From Actinosynnema sp. ALI-1.44 (lineage in GTDB: Bacteria; Actinomycetota; Actinomycetes; Mycobacteriales; Pseudonocardiaceae): a DNA stretch of 64,000 nucleotides. The translations under genes and the position numbers were made by a program. The stretch's first letter is position 1. Each line of letters starts with the position of its first letter. This document shows positions 59,105-64,000 of this stretch, piece after piece. The notes beneath the pieces were generated by a model, which did no database searches, was not told the DNA's origin, and was given only the letters and a program-made list of their open reading frames with translations. The stretch spans positions 620,001 to 684,000 of the forward strand of contig NZ_MTQO01000052.1 of NCBI RefSeq assembly GCF_001984155.1, in the 5' to 3' direction.

Positions 59105-59464
59105 TCACGCTTGCGGTGGCGCCCGGCTCGAGCGCGACTGCGACGCCGTGTCCGCGGTCCGCGCTCCCGAGGCGTCGGCGGCGTCCGACCGTCGCAGGTG
59201 GGTGGTGTGCCCGGCGTCCGGTGCGGACACTGCCCACGAGGTGTCCGGGACCGATGTGCTCAGTGTGTGCCGGGCCACCGCCGAGAGGTGCAGCCGGGTG
59301 TGCAGGTCGTCGCGGATGGTCTGGGACCCGGACGCCGACTGGGCGTTCACCGACGCCGGGCCCGGTGCGGCGCGGCCAGGGGCCACGGCTGCGCTCAGGC
59401 CCAGCAGCACCAGCAGCAGGCCGAGCAGGAGCCCGAACCGGCTCGCTCTCGCCGCTGCCCGCAC
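59105..59464 (-). CDS. Small secreted protein of unknown function
   Basis: 119 residues from a GTG at 59464, which has AAGGGGAG 7 bases upstream. A signal peptide (ASRFGLLLGLLLVLLGLSAAV, cleavage near GRAA) is followed by a Ser/Ala/Thr-rich mature part with no cysteines. The good ribosome site and signal peptide support expression; longer ORFs on the opposite strand lack both. Function unknown. Confidence 0.6.
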   Translation of the reverse strand: MRAAARASRFGLLLGLLLVLLGLSAAVAPGRAAPGPASVNAQSASGSQTIRDDLHTRLHLSAVARHTLSTSVPDTSWAVSAPDAGHTTHLRRSDAADASGARTADTASQSRSSRAPPQA

Positions 59465-59507
59465 CAGCCCGCTCCCCTTCGCCCGAATCCGCCCAGGTCC
59501 GGACAGG

Positions 59508-59645
59508 TTACGTGAGGTAGCGCAGCCATACGCCCACCCAGGCCATCACCGTGCTCAACGCGGTCACCACGATGCCGTACCTGGTGGACTCCGGCCCGCA
59601 GCGGGCCATGACGCGTGGCGAGTCAATGACGACTTTGTCGGACAT
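59508..59645 (-). CDS. Small single-helix membrane protein (45 residues)
   Basis: ATG at 59645, 7 bases after the stop of the preceding gene. The chain MSDKVVIDSPRVMARCGPES is followed by one hydrophobic helix (GIVVTALSTVMAWVGVWLR). Too short for a domain call, but the tight spacing and clear membrane helix support a real gene. Function unknown. Confidence 0.55.
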   Translation of the reverse strand: MSDKVVIDSPRVMARCGPESTRYGIVVTALSTVMAWVGVWLRYLT

Positions 59646-59652
59646 ATCTCTG

Positions 59653-60126
59653 CTAAGCGGCCGACAATGATCCTTGTTCGCGAAATCCGATAGCGGCACC
59701 GACCAGATCACCATTCGCGGCAAGATCGGACAAAATCCCCCGACCGCTCGCCACTCGATCATTGTTGCCGTCGAGAATATTGACGTCGCAACAAGCAACT
59801 AAGACAACCGCGTCATTGCGTGTCGCAGCAATCCGCCACACATCGGGGAACTGAACTTTCAGCCGGTGGATCAGCGGAGATCGATGCGGCCACCGCACGG
59901 TCAGACCGCCTTCCGGATCGAGCTCGACGGCCCAGCCGTAGGGCCTCGGCAGCGCGATCCGATCGAGGTCGCCGACCACCGACAGGCCCATACGCAGCAA
60001 AGACGTCAGCATCACGTCCCGGATCCGCGTCCCGTTCGCGGCGAACTCCATGAGCAGGACGGCGAGCTTGTTCCCTTCGCCACCCCACACAGATGGTTGT
60101 ATGCGCAATCTTGTATCAGCGCTCAT
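59653..60126 (-). CDS. Hypothetical protein, head of the small-protein operon
   Basis: 157 residues from the third of three consecutive possible starts (GTG-ATG-ATG at 60132-60126); AGGGA lies 7 bases upstream of the last. It is a soluble alpha/beta protein (KLAVLLMEFAANGTRIRDVMLT, WAVELDPEGGLTVRWPHRSP, WRIAATRNDAVVLVACCDVN) without a recognised family. It is divergent from narG across 234 bases and begins the run of four small genes. Its G+C is lower than that of its neighbours by eye, a possible sign of transfer. Confidence 0.65.
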   Translation of the reverse strand: MSADTRLRIQPSVWGGEGNKLAVLLMEFAANGTRIRDVMLTSLLRMGLSVVGDLDRIALPRPYGWAVELDPEGGLTVRWPHRSPLIHRLKVQFPDVWRIAATRNDAVVLVACCDVNILDGNNDRVASGRGILSDLAANGDLVGAAIGFREQGSLSAA

Positions 60127-60256
60127 CATCACATCCCTGAGAGATCACACCGAGCGTGACGGTAGACCCGAAAAACCAGGAGCGAGCACCGCCGATCAGG
60201 TGACCCAATCACCAGCACCAAGTAAGGACCATGGCAATCCAAACCGTTTTTTACTA

Positions 60257-60272
60257 TAGTGATGCACATCAC
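60257..60272. promoter_or_regulatory. CRP/FNR-family binding site candidate
   Basis: AGTGATGCACATCACA is a near-perfect CRP-type dyad (TGTGA-N6-TCACA, one mismatch in the left arm). It lies in the divergent gap between narG and the small-protein operon, about 50 bases before the likely narG transcription start. GlxR/CRP- or FNR-like control of nitrate reductase is typical of the phylum; binding here is inferred. Confidence 0.55.
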
Positions 60273-60279
60273 AATCTAG

Positions 60280-60309
60280 AGTGACAATTCGTTTACGTGC
60301 GGTTACATA
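60280..60309 (+). promoter_or_regulatory. Probable narG promoter
   Basis: GTGACA (60280-60285) and TACATA (60304-60309) are separated by 18 bases and resemble a vegetative -35/-10 pair. They lie 52 bases before the ATG at 60361 and just downstream of the CRP-like site. Confidence 0.4.
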
Positions 60310-60360
60310 GGATCATCTGCTGCGCAGAATGACCCGGGGATCTTGGGAGGACGCACAGGC

Positions 60361-63300
60361 ATGTGCGCGACATTTCACCGCGCTCGGAACAAGTACACAA
60401 CCGATGGCGTGGCGAGCGATCTTCTACTATCGGCTGGCCGCTTTCTGACCAGGGAGGAGGTATCGGACGACCTGCGCGCCACCTTCCGGTCAGGCGGCCG
60501 GGAAGCGGACGCGTTCTACCGCGACCGGTGGAGCCACGACAAGGTCGTGCCGTCCACACACGGCGTGAACTGCACCGGCTCGTGCCGGTGGAACGTCTAC
60601 GTCAAGGACGGCATCATCACGTGGGAGTCGCAGGACGTCGACTACCCCACCACCGGGCCGGACCGGCCCGAGTACGAGCCGAGAGGCTGCCCGCGCGGCG
60701 CCTCCTTCTCGTGGTACTCCTACTCCCCGTTGCGCGTCCGATATCCGTACGCGCGTGGCGTCCTGGTCGAGATGTTCCGCGAGGCGCGGCGGGTGCACGG
60801 CGACCCCGTGCTCGCCTGGGCCTCCATTGTGGACGACCCGATGAAACGCCTCGCCTACCACCGCGCCAGGGGCAAGGGCGGCCTGGTCAGGGTGACGTGG
60901 GACGAGGCGGTCGAGATGGTCGCCGCGGCGCACGTGCACACGCTGAAGAACCACGGGCCCGACCGGATCGCCGGGTTCTCCCCGATCCCCGCCATGTCGA
61001 TGGTCTCGCACGCCGTCGGCGCCAGGTTCATGGCGCTGATCGGCGCCCCGATGCTGTCCTTCTACGACTGGTACGCCGACCTGCCGCCCGCCTCCCCGCA
61101 GGTCTTCGGCGACCAGACCGACGTGCCCGAGTCCGCCGACTGGTGGGACGCGGCGTACCTGATGATGTGGGGCTCCAACGTCCCCGTCACCAGGACGCCG
61201 GACGCGCACTTCATGACCGAGGCCCGCTACCGCGGCCAGAAGGTCGTGGTGTGCTCCCCCGACTACTCCGACGCCACGAAGTTCGCCGACGAGTGGCTGG
61301 CACCGCACCCCGGCACGGACGCGGCCGTCGCCATGGCCATGGCGCACGTGGTGTTGCGCGAGTGCTTCGTGGACAACGAGGTGCCGTTCTTCACCGACTA
61401 CGTCAAGCAGTACACCGACCTGCCCTTCCTGATCACCTTGGACGAACGTGACGGCACGCTGGTTCCGGGCAAGTTCCTCACCGAGGCAGATCTCGCGGGT
61501 CAGCTCAGCAAGGGCACCGAGTGGAAGACGGTCCTGCTGGACCAGGCCACCGGCGAACCGGTGGTGCCCAACGGGTCGCTGGGTTTCCGGTGGGCCGACG
61601 AACCGGGCCGGTGGAACCTGGACCTCGGGTCGACGTCACCGGCACTGTCGGTCTACTCCGGACCGGACGGTGACTCCGCGGCGGTCCTGCTGCCCCGGTT
61701 CGACACGCTCGACGGCACGGCAGGGGCGATCACGCGGGGTGTTCCGGTCCGCCGGATCGCCGGTCGCACGGTCACCACGGTGTACGACCTGCTGTTGGCC
61801 CAGTACGGCGTGCACCGCGCCGGGTTGCCCGGCGAGTGGCCGCGCGGCCTGGACGACCCGCACGCCCCGGCGACCCCGGCGTGGCAGGAGTCGCTGACCG
61901 GCGTCCCCGCCGCCCAGGTGACCAGGATCGCCCGCGAGTTCGCGGACACCGCGATCCGCTCGAAGGGCCGCTGCATGATCCTGATGGGCGCGGGCACCAA
62001 CCACTGGTTCCACTCCGACCTGATCTACCGGTCGTTCCTGACGTTGCTGCTGCTGACCGGCTGCCAGGGCCGCAACGGCGGCGGCTGGGCGCACTACGTC
62101 GGCCAGGAGAAGGTCCGCCCGTTCACCGGCTGGTCCACTTTGGCCGGTGCACTGGACTGGGCTCGTCCGCCGCGGCAGATGATCGGCACGGCCTACTGGT
62201 ACACGCACACCGACCAGTGGCGTTACGACCGGCTGACCGCGGACACGCTGTCGTGGCCCGGAGCGCCGGGCAAGCTCACCGGCCGGACGGTGTCGGACTG
62301 CCTGTCGCAGTCCGCGCGGCTGGGCTGGATGCCGTCGTACCCGACGTTCGACCGCAACCCGCTCGACCTGACCGACGAGGCCGAACAAGCCGGGCTCGAC
62401 CCGGCGGAGCACCTGCTGGCCCAGCTGAAGGCAGGCGAGCTCGGGTTCGCCTGTGAGGACCCGGACGCGCCGGAGAACTGGCCGCGGGTGCTCACGGTAT
62501 GGCGCGCCAACCTGCTGGGCTCGTCGGCCAAGGGCAACGAGTACTTCCTCAGGCACCTGCTGGGCACCACGTCGTCCATGCGCGCGACCGAGGTCCCGGC
62601 GGACGAACGGCCGAAGTCCGTGCGGTGGCGCGACGAGGCGCCCGAGGGCAAGCTGGACATGTTGCTGGCTCTGGATTTCCGGATGACCAGCACGACGTTG
62701 TTCGCGGACGTCACGCTGCCCGCGGCGACCTGGTACGAGAAGCACGACCTGTCCAGCACCGACATGCACCCGTTCGTGCACTCGTTCAACGCGGCGGTCG
62801 ACCCGCCGTGGCAGGCGCGGACGGACTTCGACGCGTTCCACGCCATCGCCGAGCGGCTGAGCGAACTCGCCGAGGACCACCTGGGAACCAGGCGGGATCT
62901 GGTGGTCACGGCGTTGCAGCACGACACACCGGGCGAAGTCGCCCAGCCCGGTGGTGTGGTGCGGGACTGGCGCGACGAGGACGACGACCCCGTGCCGGGC
63001 AGGACGTTCCCGATCCTCACGGTCGTGGAACGGGACTACACCGCGATCGCCGCGAAACTCGCCGCGCTCGGCCCATTGCTGGACAAGCTCGGCACCACCG
63101 CCAAGGGGATCAACGTCGAGGTCGCGCCGGAACTGGCCTGGCTCGGTGCGGCCAACGGCCTGGCCACCGGCGGCGCCGCGATCGGCCGTCCGCTGCTGGA
63201 CACCGACCGCAAGGCCGCGGACGCCGTGCTGGCCCTGTCCGGGACCACCAACGGACGGGTCTCGGAGGAGGGCTTCCGCGTGCTGGAGGAGCGCGTCGGC

Positions 63301-64000
63301 CGTCCACTTCGGCATCTGGTCAGCCATCACCAGGCCCACCGGGTCACGTTCGAGGACACGCGGTCGCGTCCCGCGCCGGTGGTGACCAGTCCGGAGTGGT
63401 CGGGCGACGAGTCCGGCGGCCGTCGGTACGCGCCGTTCACCATCAACGTCGAGCAGCTCAAACCGTGGCACACGCTCACCGGGCGGCAGCACTTCTTCCT
63501 CGACCACGACTGGGTCGCGGAGATCGGCGAGCACCTGCCGGTCTACCGGCCGCCGCTGGACCTGCACCGGCTGTTCGGGGAGCCGAGGCTCGGCCCGAAC
63601 GGCCCGGAGGTGACGGTGCGGTACCTCACGCCGCACTCGAAGTGGTCGATCCACTCGGAATACCAGGACAACCTGCTGATGCTGACGTTGTCGCGCGGCG
63701 GCCCGACGTTCTGGATCAGCCCGGCCGACGCCGAGGCGATCGGCGTGTCGGACAACGACTGGGTCGAAGCGGTCAACCGCAACGGCGTCGTCGTCGCCAG
63801 AGCCGTTGTCTCACACCGGATGCCCACCGGCACGGTCTTCATGTACCACGCGCAGGAACGCACGGTGAACGTCCCCAAGACCGAGACCACCGGCAAACGC
63901 GGCGGTATCCACAACTCGCTGACCAGGCTCCAGATCAAGCCGACGCACCTGATCGGCGGCTACGGCCAGCTCAGCTTCGCGCTCAACTACTACGGCCCCA
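60361..64000 (+). CDS. narG: Respiratory nitrate reductase alpha subunit NarG, 3' truncated by window edge
   Basis: About 1213 codons are visible of ~1230 expected, so only the last residues are missing. GGGAGG lies 10 bases before the ATG. The FS0 [4Fe-4S] site is present as STHGVNCTGSC and GCPRGASFSW, and the molybdenum-ligating Asp is in WGSNVPVTRTPDAHF. NarG reduces nitrate to nitrite with a bis-MGD molybdenum cofactor, receiving electrons from NarH and NarI, whose genes should follow outside the window. It enables anaerobic or micro-aerobic nitrate respiration. An upstream CRP-like site suggests global control. Confidence 0.96.
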   Translation, partial: MCATFHRARNKYTTDGVASDLLLSAGRFLTREEVSDDLRATFRSGGREADAFYRDRWSHDKVVPSTHGVNCTGSCRWNVYVKDGIITWESQDVDYPTTGPDRPEYEPRGCPRGASFSWYSYSPLRVRYPYARGVLVEMFREARRVHGDPVLAWASIVDDPMKRLAYHRARGKGGLVRVTWDEAVEMVAAAHVHTLKNHGPDRIAGFSPIPAMSMVSHAVGARFMALIGAPMLSFYDWYADLPPASPQVFGDQTDVPESADWWDAAYLMMWGSNVPVTRTPDAHFMTEARYRGQKVVVCSPDYSDATKFADEWLAPHPGTDAAVAMAMAHVVLRECFVDNEVPFFTDYVKQYTDLPFLITLDERDGTLVPGKFLTEADLAGQLSKGTEWKTVLLDQATGEPVVPNGSLGFRWADEPGRWNLDLGSTSPALSVYSGPDGDSAAVLLPRFDTLDGTAGAITRGVPVRRIAGRTVTTVYDLLLAQYGVHRAGLPGEWPRGLDDPHAPATPAWQESLTGVPAAQVTRIAREFADTAIRSKGRCMILMGAGTNHWFHSDLIYRSFLTLLLLTGCQGRNGGGWAHYVGQEKVRPFTGWSTLAGALDWARPPRQMIGTAYWYTHTDQWRYDRLTADTLSWPGAPGKLTGRTVSDCLSQSARLGWMPSYPTFDRNPLDLTDEAEQAGLDPAEHLLAQLKAGELGFACEDPDAPENWPRVLTVWRANLLGSSAKGNEYFLRHLLGTTSSMRATEVPADERPKSVRWRDEAPEGKLDMLLALDFRMTSTTLFADVTLPAATWYEKHDLSSTDMHPFVHSFNAAVDPPWQARTDFDAFHAIAERLSELAEDHLGTRRDLVVTALQHDTPGEVAQPGGVVRDWRDEDDDPVPGRTFPILTVVERDYTAIAAKLAALGPLLDKLGTTAKGINVEVAPELAWLGAANGLATGGAAIGRPLLDTDRKAADAVLALSGTTNGRVSEEGFRVLEERVGRPLRHLVSHHQAHRVTFEDTRSRPAPVVTSPEWSGDESGGRRYAPFTINVEQLKPWHTLTGRQHFFLDHDWVAEIGEHLPVYRPPLDLHRLFGEPRLGPNGPEVTVRYLTPHSKWSIHSEYQDNLLMLTLSRGGPTFWISPADAEAIGVSDNDWVEAVNRNGVVVARAVVSHRMPTGTVFMYHAQERTVNVPKTETTGKRGGIHNSLTRLQIKPTHLIGGYGQLSFALNYYGP

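Noticed and set aside
59111-59693. Plus-strand ORFs of 134 and 181 codons
   Set aside because: They lack ribosome sites and overlap minus-strand genes that have good ribosome sites, a signal peptide or membrane helices.
1-64000. Search for tRNA, rRNA, CRISPR, IS ends and riboswitches
   Set aside because: No cloverleaf, regularly spaced repeat, transposase or recognisable aptamer was seen by reading. Dedicated tools could still find a small RNA.

Overview
The window is about 70% G+C by eye, with frequent GTG starts, many 4-base start/stop overlaps and long spurious ORFs opposite real genes. This is typical of a high-GC actinomycete. Type VII secretion accessory genes (EspG, EspC-like and PPE-like proteins), a large DnaE1-type polymerase, GlxA-type regulators and an XRE-NACHT protein point to the order Pseudonocardiales (Amycolatopsis/Kibdelosporangium/Lentzea-like). 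That placement is inferred from gene content; no marker gene was compared. I saw no rRNA, tRNA, CRISPR array, phage module or transposase.

Layout. 1-9.9 kb: end of an SDR gene with a Baeyer-Villiger-type monooxygenase, a LysR regulator divergent from a PLP desulfhydrase/deaminase-family enzyme, a PNPOx-like protein, a GlxA-type regulator, a metallo-beta-lactamase-fold protein, and an XRE-cupin regulator divergent from a methyltransferase/DinB/hydrolase run. 9.9-15.9 kb: a NarL-type two-component system, a three-gene cluster with duplicated YbjQ-like proteins, a DUF1905 protein, a second GlxA-type regulator and RidA. 15.9-28.7 kb: a secreted phytase-esterase-like protein, a DAO-type flavoenzyme, a membrane phospholipase-D-like protein, an aspartate aminotransferase, dnaE1, a LysR regulator, and an ECF sigma factor with a membrane partner. 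28.7-32.8 kb: AsnB, a PhyH-type dioxygenase and a BBE-type flavin oxidase on one strand, a possible small-molecule pathway. 33-39 kb: an orphan GAF histidine kinase, a 157-nt hairpin element, a serpin lipoprotein, a cyclophilin, a fluoroacetate-dehalogenase-like enzyme divergent from a CGNR regulator, and a membrane-anchored trypsin-like protease. 39.2-46.2 kb: a winged-helix protein divergent from a nitrilase-fold protein, a 5'-nucleotidase, and a secreted GH31 glycosidase with a discoidin/CBM32 domain. 46.2-53.2 kb: an eight-gene, mostly overlapping operon of type VII secretion substrate and chaperone-like proteins ending in two exported hydrolases. 53.3-60.1 kb: an XRE-NACHT membrane NTPase, a lipoprotein, a TPR protein, a methyltransferase, a hydrolase relic, a third GlxA-type regulator and four small unknown proteins. 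60.4 kb to the end: narG, the nitrate reductase alpha subunit, cut by the window edge.

Most interesting for follow-up: the type VII cassette without core machinery but with two coupled hydrolases; the predicted defluorinase with its divergent regulator and a clear operator; the nitrilase-fold/winged-helix pair; the AsnB-PhyH-oxidase set; the long hairpin element; and the small-protein operon divergent from narG with a CRP-like site between them.
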